A DNA stretch of 64,000 nt from Nostoc sp. HK-01 (GTDB lineage: Bacteria > Cyanobacteriota > Cyanobacteriia > Cyanobacteriales > Nostocaceae), in contig AP018318.1 in assembly GCA_003990705.1 (NCBI GenBank), positions 2,607,501 through 2,671,500 of the forward strand. The letters run 5' to 3'. The translations under genes were made by a program, and so were the position numbers. Positions 54,551-63,482 of this stretch are shown in pieces (positions within the stretch are counted from its first letter, which is position 1; every line of letters begins with the position of its first letter). The notes below the pieces were generated by a model. It had not been told where the DNA came from. It saw only the letters and a program-made list of their open reading frames with translations, and did not search any database.

Positions 54551-54775
54551 ATGCAAAAACTAGAAATAGAACTCGATCAAGAAACATTTGCCAAAATCAA
54601 TCAATTGGCACAAACCTATAATTGCGAAATTTCTGACATAATCAAGGCAATGATTGATCAATTAACACAACCAGAAATTCTTAATAATTCATTTATCGGT
54701 AAATGGGGTGATGAAGCAGAATTAGTTGATGAAATGGTTGCAGATATTTTAAAACACAGGAATTATAGAGACTAA
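54551..54775 (+). CDS. Antitoxin of a VapBC-type module
   Basis: A 74-aa acidic protein. The start KLEIELDQETFAKINQLAQTYN followed by EISDIIKAMIDQL fits a ribbon-helix-helix-like DNA-binding N-terminus, and the acidic tail (WGDEAELVDEMVADILKHRN) would wrap the toxin. It is assigned mainly because the PIN-domain toxin gene begins 8 bp after its stop. Such antitoxins repress their own promoter. First gene of the first of two TA cassettes located behind the NB-ARC/TPR gene. Confidence 0.78.
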   Translation: MQKLEIELDQETFAKINQLAQTYNCEISDIIKAMIDQLTQPEILNNSFIGKWGDEAELVDEMVADILKHRNYRD

Positions 54776-54783
54776 AATTAGGT

Positions 54784-55203
54784 GTGAGAAAATCTTTAAT
54801 TGATACGGATATTTTATCAGAAATTCGCAAATTAAAAAATCCTAAAATAAATGCTAAAGCCATTGGTTACATAGGTATATGGCAACAGTACACAATTTCT
54901 GTGATTACTGTTTCCGAAATTATCAAGGGATGGAGGAGAATAAATCGAAATGACCGCATTCAAGAGTTTTTAACAGATTTGTCTCAACTAGAAATATTGC
55001 CGTTAGACCAAAGCTGTGCAGAACTTTCAGGTTTGATTCAAGCAGATTTAGAAACAGCAGGACAACCAATCGGACTAGCAGATGTCTTAATAGCTGCTAC
55101 AGCGATCGCAAATAATTTAGTTTTAGTCACAGGTAATATTAAACATTATCAAAAAATCCAAGCATTAGGATATCCTTTAGTAATTGATAATTGGCGAGAA
55201 TGA
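54784..55203 (+). CDS. PIN-domain toxin (VapC-like)
   Basis: A 139-aa PIN-domain ribonuclease. Acidic active-site residues are in SLIDTDILSEI (Asp7, Asp9), VITVSEIIKGW (Glu), IGLADVLIAATAIA (Asp) and VTGNIKHY (usually Asp, here Asn at the equivalent of TxD/TxN). VapC toxins cut tRNA or rRNA when released from the antitoxin. Start is GTG 54784, 8 bp after the antitoxin stop, indicating translational coupling. All usual elements are present, so it is probably active. Confidence 0.87.
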   Translation: MRKSLIDTDILSEIRKLKNPKINAKAIGYIGIWQQYTISVITVSEIIKGWRRINRNDRIQEFLTDLSQLEILPLDQSCAELSGLIQADLETAGQPIGLADVLIAATAIANNLVLVTGNIKHYQKIQALGYPLVIDNWRE

Positions 55204-55234
55204 TTTTTTTGATTGATGGTCACACATATTATCA

Positions 55235-55362
55235 TTAACCGAGAATCAAAGGCACTGGGCGATCGCAATGCTGGTGAAATATACCACAAACACCTGTAGT
55301 TTCTCGCCGTAGTTTTTGGGTTTGGTTGTGACGTTGCCTTCGCTCTTGGTTGCGGCAGTAAA
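55235..55362 (+). pseudogene. Decayed copy of the NB-ARC/TPR gene's 3' end (copy B)
   Basis: The stretch AACCGAGAATCAAAGGCACT matches AACCGGGAATCAGACGCACT near 54289. CCTGTAGTTTCTCGCCGT with the following TTGTGACGTTGCC...GGCAGTAAAATT then matches 54414-54500. About 90 bp between the two blocks are missing relative to the intact gene, and several stops or frame breaks are present. It lies directly between the two toxin-antitoxin cassettes. Confidence 0.75.
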
Positions 55363-55420
55363 ATTAAGATGTGAAAATAGTGATAAATATATAATTAGGA
55401 ATAAAAGAGTATTTGACACT

Positions 55421-55669
55421 ATGTTACAAAATACCTATCAACTACCATTGACATTTGAACAAATTCTTACTCTGGTCAAACAACTGTCTGATTCCGAAAA
55501 GCTTTTACTCAGCAAAGAACTAGAAAAGGAAACATTGAATAAGAAGTTAACTCAGTTACTAGAAATATTTCAAACTGATGAATTATCTTTAGAGGAAATT
55601 ACAGAGGAAGTAGAAAACGTGCGTTCTCAAATTTATGCCAGCAAACAAAGCAATCAAGATAATTATTGA
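55421..55669 (+). CDS. Antitoxin of the second PIN toxin module
   Basis: An 82-aa protein beginning LQNTYQLPLTFEQILTLVKQ and then LSDSEKLLLSKELEKE, followed by an acidic helix (DELSLEEITEEVENVRSQIY). The pattern is that of small DUF-type antitoxins paired with PIN toxins in cyanobacteria. The frame is open upstream to 55316, but that part derives from the decayed TPR-gene tail and is unlikely to be translated; ATG 55421 is chosen. It overlaps the toxin gene by 35 bp, a usual TA arrangement. Confidence 0.78.
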   Translation: MLQNTYQLPLTFEQILTLVKQLSDSEKLLLSKELEKETLNKKLTQLLEIFQTDELSLEEITEEVENVRSQIYASKQSNQDNY

Positions 55670-56054
55670 TACTAATCTTTGGATTAGCTTTCTGATTGGT
55701 AAGGGATTAAAAGAATTAAATAATCTTTTAATTGAAGAAACGATACAATTAGTGATTTCTGAGGAAATTTTAGAGGAAATTATCTTGGTAACTCAACAAC
55801 GTCCTAAGTTACAAAAATATTTTCCGCGCCATAAAGTTGATGAATTAATTCAAATTTTACGGGCTATTGGTTTATTTGTAATAATCACAACAGAAGTATC
55901 TATTTGTCGAGATCCCAAAGATAATTATCTCTTAGGATTAGCAAAAGATAGTGCTGCTAATTTTTTAGTCACTGGCGATCAAGATTTATTAGTAATTAAG
56001 ATATTTGAAAATACCGAAATTATTACTTACCAAGAATTTTTACTTAAATTATAA
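55635..56054 (+). CDS. PIN-domain toxin, COG1569-type
   Basis: A 139-aa PIN-fold protein of the putative toxin family related to COG1569. The N-terminal IKIIIDTNLWISFLIG holds the first active-site Asp, ISEEILEEIILV the conserved Glu region, CRDPKDNYLLGLAKDS the central Asp pair, and FLVTGDQDLLVIKIF the last Asp. All catalytic acidic residues appear intact. It overlaps the antitoxin gene by 35 bp, so translation is coupled. Predicted to be an RNase; target unknown. Confidence 0.85.
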   Translation: MPANKAIKIIIDTNLWISFLIGKGLKELNNLLIEETIQLVISEEILEEIILVTQQRPKLQKYFPRHKVDELIQILRAIGLFVIITTEVSICRDPKDNYLLGLAKDSAANFLVTGDQDLLVIKIFENTEIITYQEFLLKL

Positions 56055-56082
56055 ACTAATAGGGTTCAGTTCTATATTTGTG

Positions 56083-56136
56083 TTTTTTGGGCGTGATTGC
56101 GTTGATTGTGGCGCTAAACAAAATCTATTCACCATT
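56083..56136 (+). pseudogene. Second decayed copy of the NB-ARC/TPR gene's 3' end (copy C)
   Basis: TTTTTTGGGCGTGATTGCG and GATTGTGGCGCTAAACAAAATC followed by TATTCACC match 54433-54515 of the intact gene (GGTAAACAAAATCCATTCAC), including sequence beyond its stop codon, with about 24 bp deleted. It follows the second TA cassette just as copy B follows the first. Confidence 0.65.
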
Positions 56137-56292
56137 TTATTTTCAAGGCAGTCTATTCAAAAAAGTGGGATACTGCCTAATTTCATACTTCACACTTCAT
56201 ATTTGTAATATTCTATGAGTAGAAATCAGGAGCAAATTCCTGTTATGCAACGTCATATTCAGTAAATATCACTAAAATTTAGGTCTCCGTCG

Positions 56293-57693
56293 ATGTCCAA
56301 CAGTCTGAGGGGTAAGCTGCCACTTTTGCTGACATTTTGCTTATTTACTAGCTTGTTACCTGCATCTGTTTCTGTATTATGTCCAGCGATCGCTAATAAC
56401 AACTACCTCGCTAATCGGGATTATGGCAGAGATGGAAGTGCGGGGACAAGTGGGCGATCGGGTAGAGATGGCCGCGACGGTCAAAATCAAACCATTGTTA
56501 TCGATGGTTCATCAGCTAACCTCGACTTATCAGGTCAAAATGGCGAGGATGGGGAAGACGGTGAAAATGGTTATCGCCCTGACTGCGGTTATCAACCAGA
56601 GAAGGGAAATCGTGATATTCATGCAGCCGATGGCGGTGCGGGTGGTCATGGTGGTAAAGGTGGAAATGGGGGAAATGGCGGTTCTATCACGGCCTATTAC
56701 ACTAATTTAGCCGACTTACGCAAAATTCTCGTTCGCGCTACCCCAGGTGAAGGCGGACGCGGTGGACGCGGTGGGAATGGTGCGTCTGGGTGCAATTGTC
56801 GCAGGCGCAGTTGGGAAGTGGAAACCTGCAAAGGCACTCCCGGCAGTTCTGATTATAAATGTACCAAGAAGCGTTACAGATGCCATGATGGACGGGATGG
56901 CAGTAACGGTAGTGATGGTAGCGATGGTCGTACTGGGCGTTTAGGAGTGTTGAGTATTGTTAACAGTAAAGAACCCTTGGCTGCTGAGACTCCTAACATC
57001 AAATTATCCATTGCGGAATTAACTGGTAAACAATTCCCACTCTCGAAAAATAAATGGAATCTGCGTACAGGTGCAACTTCATTACTTGCGCCTGGTTCTA
57101 TGGTTGCTGATGAGTACCGCGAATTTGCCCAGCGTTTAGAAGAGTCTTTTCAAATTGTTTGGCAGGAAAAACAACCGAGTCAAAGTTTTGGCAATCAACC
57201 TGTAACAGTCACTTTAAATGATGGTAAGCAAGTAGAAGTGACTTTTGCTGAAGATTTGTGGGTTGATGGTAACAGTAAAAGTGAGAATAATTTGACAACC
57301 TATACCGTTAGTCACGCAATTCTCAAACAAGATGTGACTCGGTTAGCCATAGGCGAATTTGCAGGTGCAGGAGAAAACCTCAACTTAAAAATAGTCGATT
57401 TAGCAGCAAAATCTGATGTGCTTCAAACTAAATTTCGTGTGAAATTCCGGGCGCGGGATAACTTTGGCGGTTTCTCTGACTATAAAATTGTTTACTCCGG
57501 TGATGTTCCGTCTGAATTTGTTACCCGTGACTATAATCGGTTTATTCTGGCATTAGGCAAGCTAAAAATACCAGAAGATGCTCTAAGTCCTGGTACCAAT
57601 GTTGACATTGAAGTGATAACAACGCGCTCATTAGGCGAACGTTCAGCCAAGCAAACTATTAACTGGCAAAGTGCAATTCGTAAACCCAAATAA
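56293..57693 (+). CDS. Exported collagen-like Gly-rich protein
   Basis: A 466-aa exported protein. The Sec signal is at 1-35 (LPLLLTFCLFTSLLPASVSV, cleavage near AIA-NN). Residues about 43-235 are Gly/Asp/Asn/Arg-rich with runs of Gly-X-X character (GRDGSAGTSGRSGRDGRDG, GGHGGKGGNGGNGGS, GSNGSDGSDGRTG), interrupted by Cys-containing segments (CGYQPE, ASGCNCRRRSW, VETCKG, YKCTKKRYRC) that could form disulphides. The C-terminal 230 residues look like a folded beta-rich domain (VTVTLNDGKQVEVTFAEDLW). No known enzyme family is recognised. Probably an extracellular or periplasmic structural protein. ATG 56293; convergent with the permease gene, 4 bp between stops. Confidence 0.8.
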   Translation: MSNSLRGKLPLLLTFCLFTSLLPASVSVLCPAIANNNYLANRDYGRDGSAGTSGRSGRDGRDGQNQTIVIDGSSANLDLSGQNGEDGEDGENGYRPDCGYQPEKGNRDIHAADGGAGGHGGKGGNGGNGGSITAYYTNLADLRKILVRATPGEGGRGGRGGNGASGCNCRRRSWEVETCKGTPGSSDYKCTKKRYRCHDGRDGSNGSDGSDGRTGRLGVLSIVNSKEPLAAETPNIKLSIAELTGKQFPLSKNKWNLRTGATSLLAPGSMVADEYREFAQRLEESFQIVWQEKQPSQSFGNQPVTVTLNDGKQVEVTFAEDLWVDGNSKSENNLTTYTVSHAILKQDVTRLAIGEFAGAGENLNLKIVDLAAKSDVLQTKFRVKFRARDNFGGFSDYKIVYSGDVPSEFVTRDYNRFILALGKLKIPEDALSPGTNVDIEVITTRSLGERSAKQTINWQSAIRKPK

Positions 57694-57697
57694 AAAG

Positions 57698-58270
57698 TTA
57701 AGTAGATTTTTTGCTCTCAGAAATCATTTGTGCCAATAAAGACCCCATGAAATCTAAAAACTGATCTAACAAAGTGCCGATAATACCGATGTAGAGTAAA
57801 AACTGAATGATGTTATTAGTATTACCAGCTTTGTAGGCTTCCCAGAGAAGAAAGCCTAAGCCTCTAGGGCCAATTAACATTTCTATGGCAATAACTGTAA
57901 ACCACGCTACCCAAATGCCAACTTTCAGTGCATGAAATACATGAAATATTGCAGCCCGAAAGTTATTATTCTGTCTACGAAAATGTTGTAAACCTATTGC
58001 CACATTAATGATAATTGTCCAGAGAGTGGCAATAAATATCACCGTTACCGCAGCAGGTTCACTATCTTGAAATAAGATCAGAGCAATTGGGAGTAGGGCT
58101 AAAGGTGGAATGCTATTAGGTATCTGAAATATTCTTCTAAAAATCTGATACACTGTAACATTTATGCCAATGAAATATCCAATAAAACTGCCGAAAATAG
58201 CAGCCGGAATGTAACCTACGAACAGTTTTTGTAGGCTGGCTAAAAAGTCTAAAAATATAGTTTGTTCCAT
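57698..58270 (-). CDS. ABC transporter permease, NrtB/SsuC-like, short
   Basis: A 190-aa membrane protein of the binding-protein-dependent permease family. Hydrophobic helices lie at about 15-40, 60-85, 75-95, 120-140 and 160-180. IPPLALLPIALILFQ and WFTVIAIEMLIGPRGLGFLLWEA match the nitrate/sulfonate/taurine permeases (EAA-loop region). It is about 80 residues shorter than NrtB (about 275), missing the first helices. No ATPase or binding-protein gene is adjacent, so it is an orphan or shares components encoded elsewhere. It follows the NOS gene in the same direction after a 250-bp gap with a terminator. Substrate uncertain. Confidence 0.8.
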   Translation of the reverse strand: MEQTIFLDFLASLQKLFVGYIPAAIFGSFIGYFIGINVTVYQIFRRIFQIPNSIPPLALLPIALILFQDSEPAAVTVIFIATLWTIIINVAIGLQHFRRQNNNFRAAIFHVFHALKVGIWVAWFTVIAIEMLIGPRGLGFLLWEAYKAGNTNNIIQFLLYIGIIGTLLDQFLDFMGSLLAQMISESKKST

Positions 58271-58437
58271 GCCTCAGTTTTTATTTGGAACGTTTACATA
58301 TTACTGTGGCAATCAACAAAAAACAGTTAATAGATAACTCAAGGGAATATATGATAGTTTTCTGAAATTCAATTTATCAGAAAATCGAAGCTCAATCACA
58401 AAAATAAATAAAATCTCAATAATTCATGAATAACAAA

Positions 58438-58466
58438 ATACCCGACTTCTCAAAGAAGTCGGGTAT
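58438..58466 (-). terminator. Terminator of the NOS gene
   Basis: A perfect 12-bp inverted repeat, ATACCCGACTTC (58438-58449) and GAAGTCGGGTAT (58455-58466), with a 5-nt loop. Read on the minus strand it is followed by TTTTGTTATT. It belongs to the same hairpin family as 36622-36656 and 47665-47696. Confidence 0.7.
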
Positions 58467-58523
58467 CTAATATCTAGCTAATTTTTACTGATTTTCAACA
58501 GTAAATCATCATGTCATCATGTC

Positions 58524-61500
58524 TCAACTATTATAAGCAATTGATGGTGTTACTACCTCTGGAACTTGTACATGATCATCGGCTGATTGATTGACACGCT
58601 CCAGCCATCTTTGGGCTTTGGAATAGTTATCTTTCTGAACTTGTTTGATGGCTTGTTTGTAGTTGAGTGTGACTCCCCAAACATCAGATGTGAAGCGTTT
58701 TTCTTGTTTCATTTTGTCAAAGAACTGCACAGCTTCTAAGTGTGATAAACCACCTTCTGTATTGGCGATCGCTAACATAACTTGATAAACATCATCGGCC
58801 ATCTTGGCATCACCACAAACATAATAGTGGCATTGAGGATGACTCAGCTTTTGCCATATTTCTTGTGGTTGCTGCTGCATCAAATCTTGTACGTAGGTTT
58901 TGGTGTTGCCTTGGCGAGAAAATGCCACGTTTAATTCTGACAGCACGCCCTGATTGTGCCATGTCTGCAATTGCTCTTGATAGAGGAAGTCATGCTGATT
59001 GCGACAACCAAAGAATAAAGCTGCATTTGCCAAAGGTTGTCCTTGTTGCCACAGGGCTTGTCGGTATTGCAAAAAGCCAATTAACGGCGAAACCCCAGTA
59101 CCTGGCCCTACCATCAACATGATTGCTTCGGGGTCGCTAGGTGGTCTAAAGGTGGAGGTACGAACGTCAATTCGTACTTTTGTGCCTGGTTCCAGTCCAG
59201 CTAGGTAGTTGGAACACAGTCCTTGACGGACTTTGCCTGCATCAGTGGTAATTTGCAATACCCCCACTGTGATTTGAATTTCTTGGGGATGCAGCAAGGG
59301 ACAGGAGGAAATTGAGTACAGACGGGGTTTCTGTCTGGGGAGTAACTCTAGTAAGGCGGCGAGGGTAATTTTGGCGGTGGGGAATTCATCGAATAAGTCA
59401 GCCACGCTCATGTAATTGTCGGTGATATTTTTGGTGAGCGCGATGCTGTCGGGATGGTCTTCACCTTGGCGGAGAATTTCTAACCAAGTTTCTAGGCGTT
59501 GTTTTTCTGTGAAGTTTGGCGTGGCGGAGTGTAAATATGCCAATAAATCATTGAATGGTTCCCGCAAAGCTAAATCTAACTCTTCATACAGCACATGACC
59601 GACGGTTGTAGGTACGGGAATTGGGGGTTTGTCTTCGGTTTCCTGACCATCGGCGGTGACGTAACCGGCACTGAAGTAGGTGTCTTGGGTGATATTGAGG
59701 CGATCGCAAATTCGCTGCACCAGGGCTGATGAATTACAAGGATACACTGCCACATGATCGCCTGTTTCATAATTCAGGTTGGTATTGGCAATATCAAAGC
59801 TGATAAATCGGGTGGAACGGCTACCAGGAATTACTTCTTGCAGCAATTCTTGATTAGCAACTACAGGAACGGCTATACCGCGATCGCCACTGTCTACTAC
59901 ACAAGAAAGGTTGAGAACTTCGGCGGCGTTTAACATTTTCACTTGCAATTGCGGCGCATGAGCCGTAGTCGCATCGGCTGCTGTGGCATCTTCACCTAAG
60001 ACACGGCTAATTAATCTCAGCCACTGTTTAAAGGTGTCGGCTTGTCCTTTGATTTCGTCAGCTTTATGTAAGGGAACAATGCAGTTTGCCCCTGAACGAG
60101 CTAAGGCTTTATCAACCGCAATTCCCGCTGCACAGAATTGTTCATATACAGTACTGCCAAGCCCCAACACAGAATAATTTAAACTCATTAGCGAACCGGG
60201 TGGTTGCTTTTTCAACCAGTACAAGAATTTTTTGCCGTTCCCTGGCATTTCTCCATTCCCAAAGGTGGAGGTGACAATTAGCAGTAGTTTCTCTGAAGCT
60301 AACAGGTCGGCGTTATACTCATCTAGTTCCATTACCTTGGGACGATAACGATTTAATTGCCGCGCCACAGTCCGGGCAAAACCTTCGGCTGTGCCAGTTT
60401 CCGAGGCATACAAAATCAAGATCCTGTCTTGCTTGTTGTCATCTTCGGAAGCAAAAGTTGTGATTTTTTCCAGGTCAATTCCATCTTCTACTGCCCAGCG
60501 ATCGGCTGCATGATGATAGGCAGGTTCTAAATAAAAGTCGCGTGTTTGATGATGCCAAACCGGACAAGCGCTACCGCCCGCTGGTGGTACCACCCAACCC
60601 CACTCAGCCGGACACTCTCTACCTGCTTTCTTTTCGCGCAAATCGTGGGCGAGGTACTGGCGCGAGGCAGATTGATGGTCTACCATTGTTACTTTCGCTT
60701 TTTGGAAGGAGTGCAGGACGGCAACATTCAGTTCTAAGGCGACGCGATCGCGCCACAAGGTCTGCTCGGAACTGGTATCTAATTGCAGTACTTTGGCGAT
60801 TTCTTCGAGTTTGTCATAACGCCCTTCTTCCATGAAATCACGCATGATTTCTGTACCCATGTACCAGCCATTAAAGGGGACGCAAGCATAAGTAATGCCA
60901 CCAATATCCATGCGGAAATTACTGATAGCAGGAATTGCATACCAGCGCAACCCTAAAGATTTGAATTCGGCAATGGTGGGATGTTCAATGTCTATTTCTA
61001 AAATTTCGTCTTGGGGGAATTCATAGAGCTTTGGCTCCATTCCCGGCACTTCAATCACTATCGGTAAAATATCGTAGGGGGTGCGGGGTGATGGTGGTTG
61101 CCAACCTAGTTTGATTACTGCTTGAGTTAAATCTAAGTTAGCGCGATCGCCCATTACACTGCCATCTGGTTGTTCGTAAGCGGCGTAACGCAGTAATTGC
61201 GGATTCCACAGGCGAGGCCCCCAACGTTCTTTCGGTTGTTTGGGACGGAATGCGGTCATGATCACTTGAATATTGCCGCCATTCGTCCCTAAACGCAAAT
61301 GTTCCACTAATTCTTTGAACATTTCATCAGGGTCGGTCACATGACGGCAATCACGCACCACCATATTATTCCACTGAATCCGACCAATACATTTGGAAGC
61401 ATTCCGCCAAGCTAACTGTGCGCCATAGGCGAGTTCTTCGTAGGTATGACTGTAAGTACCTGTGGCTTGAACTTCTGCTTGAATTTCTGCCCAACGTAGT

Positions 61501-62969
61501 TTTTGATGTTCTGGTTCCCAACCTTGTTCAGTCGCAATCACTTCGAGAAATTGCTTGGCTTTTTTTAATAACCTTTCTTCATTCAGCTTGGGCAACTTCA
61601 TCACATTGGTGACACGATTAAATAATGTCTGCCATGCCCGCCTTAATTCTGGGGTAAAATTCGGCACATACTTTTCAAATAAGACAAACATGGTGTCAGA
61701 AATGGCAGGGTATGCACAAGATGGTACTCCTACATTGCCGTGGATTTGTCCTAATAATCTCAGTTCCAGCAACAGTTCATCAGTGGTTTCACTTTTCAAG
61801 CAACGCATGAGAAAATCCAATGATTGAAACAGGTGCAAAGACAGGTAATCGATATCCGCCCTGCCAAAAATTGGCAACACAAAGGGATACTTTTCAAACA
61901 AGGTTTGATAAAATACCATCCCCATTTCTTGCTTGTTTTGACTAAATACCTGCCAAGTGTCTGTCATCTCCTGGAGTAATTCTGGTGGTAAAGCGTCTTC
62001 ATAACAACGGACTGCTTCTACCATTGGGACAATGATGTGGGTATTGAAAAACTTGTAGAGGGCAGAGTTGACACCTTTAGCTAAATCTTGGCGATCGTAT
62101 TCTTCAATGTAAGGAATCGAAGGTAACATCCACATCCACACTTGTCGCGCTTTCACCCAGTGGTGGGGACGCATCCCAATATCCGCAAACAAAGCCCCGT
62201 AATCTTCTACTGTATCGAAGTCATCGCCTTTTTCGTAAGGCACACCTGTGAGAGGTTCAGAAATGATGTTTTGGGTGTGGGGCTGGAGTTGGTGAATACA
62301 GTAATCAAATAACTCATAAAAGTAATCTGTCATACTGTCGATCGCTTCACCAAAAATATGTTCTAGTTCTGGTTCTTCTAGCAACAGCCGTTTAAAGAAC
62401 TTTTCCATTTGTAGTTCTTTCCAAGCCCGCATTTTATTCCAGACATCTTTGACGATGACTTCTTCATTGGGCGTCAGGGGTATAGCTGCGGGAATTTCTA
62501 CTTCTTTGTCGGTTGTTGGGGTTGGTTTGAGTTGAACACGCGTATGGCTTGGCTGATTGGCTAATAAGTTGACGGTGCTGCTATGTGCTTCACCAATAGT
62601 CTGGGTTATCCGTGTTTTCAGGGTTAAGTAGGGTGCTAGACTCCAGGTGGTGATGGGAAATTCTAGTTCAATTGAGTTGTGTCCATGCAAAAAATCTTGC
62701 GCCGCAAAGGTCACTGTCCCTGCATCTTGCCAAGGTTGCGTCATATCACCTTGGCGGTAACACAGTGTAATGGTAATGGCGCAGTCTTTGTAGTTAGTTA
62801 AATTTAACAGCCAGCTGGGCTGCATCCGCGAAAACAGATCTTTGGACAAAATAGATTGTCCTTGCTCTGAAAGTATCTGTACACGACATTTATACTTAAA
62901 ATCTCCTCCAGATGGAACATCGGTGGCTGAGATTTCGGTTAAATGAATCAGTTGTTGATTGTAATCCAT
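58524..62969 (-). CDS. nos: Nitric oxide synthase with tandem globin-like domains and fused reductase
   Basis: 1,481 aa. Residues 1-165: beta-rich domain of unknown type. About 170-320: degenerate globin-like domain ([18 protein letters not shown]; His269-His270). About 325-470: second globin ([15 protein letters not shown]) with probable proximal His410 in [13 protein letters not shown]. About 475-830: NOS oxygenase with haem ligand Cys527 in [13 protein letters not shown], substrate Glu707 in GWYMGTEI and pterin-site [17 protein letters not shown]. About 840-1000: flavodoxin/FMN domain ([16 protein letters not shown]). About 1040-1460: FAD/NADPH reductase ([30 protein letters not shown]). 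All landmark residues are present, so arginine to NO conversion is likely. The known cyanobacterial NOS of Synechococcus PCC 7335 also has a globin domain. There is no calmodulin-binding linker between oxygenase and FMN domains. ATG 62969. Flanked by an orphan permease and a PhzF gene. Confidence 0.94.
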   Translation of the reverse strand: MDYNQQLIHLTEISATDVPSGGDFKYKCRVQILSEQGQSILSKDLFSRMQPSWLLNLTNYKDCAITITLCYRQGDMTQPWQDAGTVTFAAQDFLHGHNSIELEFPITTWSLAPYLTLKTRITQTIGEAHSSTVNLLANQPSHTRVQLKPTPTTDKEVEIPAAIPLTPNEEVIVKDVWNKMRAWKELQMEKFFKRLLLEEPELEHIFGEAIDSMTDYFYELFDYCIHQLQPHTQNIISEPLTGVPYEKGDDFDTVEDYGALFADIGMRPHHWVKARQVWMWMLPSIPYIEEYDRQDLAKGVNSALYKFFNTHIIVPMVEAVRCYEDALPPELLQEMTDTWQVFSQNKQEMGMVFYQTLFEKYPFVLPIFGRADIDYLSLHLFQSLDFLMRCLKSETTDELLLELRLLGQIHGNVGVPSCAYPAISDTMFVLFEKYVPNFTPELRRAWQTLFNRVTNVMKLPKLNEERLLKKAKQFLEVIATEQGWEPEHQKLRWAEIQAEVQATGTYSHTYEELAYGAQLAWRNASKCIGRIQWNNMVVRDCRHVTDPDEMFKELVEHLRLGTNGGNIQVIMTAFRPKQPKERWGPRLWNPQLLRYAAYEQPDGSVMGDRANLDLTQAVIKLGWQPPSPRTPYDILPIVIEVPGMEPKLYEFPQDEILEIDIEHPTIAEFKSLGLRWYAIPAISNFRMDIGGITYACVPFNGWYMGTEIMRDFMEEGRYDKLEEIAKVLQLDTSSEQTLWRDRVALELNVAVLHSFQKAKVTMVDHQSASRQYLAHDLREKKAGRECPAEWGWVVPPAGGSACPVWHHQTRDFYLEPAYHHAADRWAVEDGIDLEKITTFASEDDNKQDRILILYASETGTAEGFARTVARQLNRYRPKVMELDEYNADLLASEKLLLIVTSTFGNGEMPGNGKKFLYWLKKQPPGSLMSLNYSVLGLGSTVYEQFCAAGIAVDKALARSGANCIVPLHKADEIKGQADTFKQWLRLISRVLGEDATAADATTAHAPQLQVKMLNAAEVLNLSCVVDSGDRGIAVPVVANQELLQEVIPGSRSTRFISFDIANTNLNYETGDHVAVYPCNSSALVQRICDRLNITQDTYFSAGYVTADGQETEDKPPIPVPTTVGHVLYEELDLALREPFNDLLAYLHSATPNFTEKQRLETWLEILRQGEDHPDSIALTKNITDNYMSVADLFDEFPTAKITLAALLELLPRQKPRLYSISSCPLLHPQEIQITVGVLQITTDAGKVRQGLCSNYLAGLEPGTKVRIDVRTSTFRPPSDPEAIMLMVGPGTGVSPLIGFLQYRQALWQQGQPLANAALFFGCRNQHDFLYQEQLQTWHNQGVLSELNVAFSRQGNTKTYVQDLMQQQPQEIWQKLSHPQCHYYVCGDAKMADDVYQVMLAIANTEGGLSHLEAVQFFDKMKQEKRFTSDVWGVTLNYKQAIKQVQKDNYSKAQRWLERVNQSADDHVQVPEVVTPSIAYNS

Positions 62970-63482
62970 GTGTAAAAAATTATCGAGATGAATAGCAAGT
63001 TCAAGTTGATACCAAAATTCGCCGCAACACTAGAGTTAATCTAATTTCTGCGGGACTGAAATCTTCAAACAAGACATCAAAAGTTTGGGTAGTTAAGGTT
63101 TAAAATCCTCATTCCCTCCAAAGCGAAGCATCTTGTTGTGTAAGTCCTATTTTTGTATCGTGCTGGTTACAAAATGCTCATTCAAAAGTCGGCGAAATAC
63201 GATTGATCAAAATAGCCTAGAAGAGTTAGCCACCATGATTCATCATTGATTGGAGTTAGACCGATGATTCAGTGGCGTTGAAAATTTTTAATAATTGATT
63301 CTGATACCTGAACTATCCGTTCTGTATACGTTTTAAACGGGTATTTGCACATATATACTGACTCACAAATCCTTAAAGGGGCATTAACTAAGTTTGAGTG
63401 TTAGATGATACTTAACTTTGGATTATACAAGTTTTTTAAGTGTAAATCACTACAATGTTGCCGCTAAATTTTATTTTTTGTT
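62970..63482. other. Upstream region of the NOS gene
   Basis: About 510 bp without a coding frame between the NOS start and the end of the PhzF-family gene. It contains TGTGTAAGTCCTAT (63137-63150), similar to a sequence common at ends of small repeats in Nostoc-type genomes and related to the TTAGGACTTA unit at 12981. No NtcA box of the form GTA-N8-TAC was found by eye. It should hold the NOS promoter. Confidence 0.45.

Noticed and set aside
55316-55420. Longer N-terminus for the second antitoxin
   Set aside because: This part is the decayed tail of the TPR gene; the antitoxin-like sequence begins at ATG 55421.
56005-56208. 67-codon frame after the second toxin gene
   Set aside because: It overlaps the toxin gene and the TPR-tail remnant; no independent support.
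63150-63180. NtcA-type box upstream of NOS
   Set aside because: The only GTA...TAC pair seen has a 10-bp spacer rather than 8, so it does not fit the consensus.
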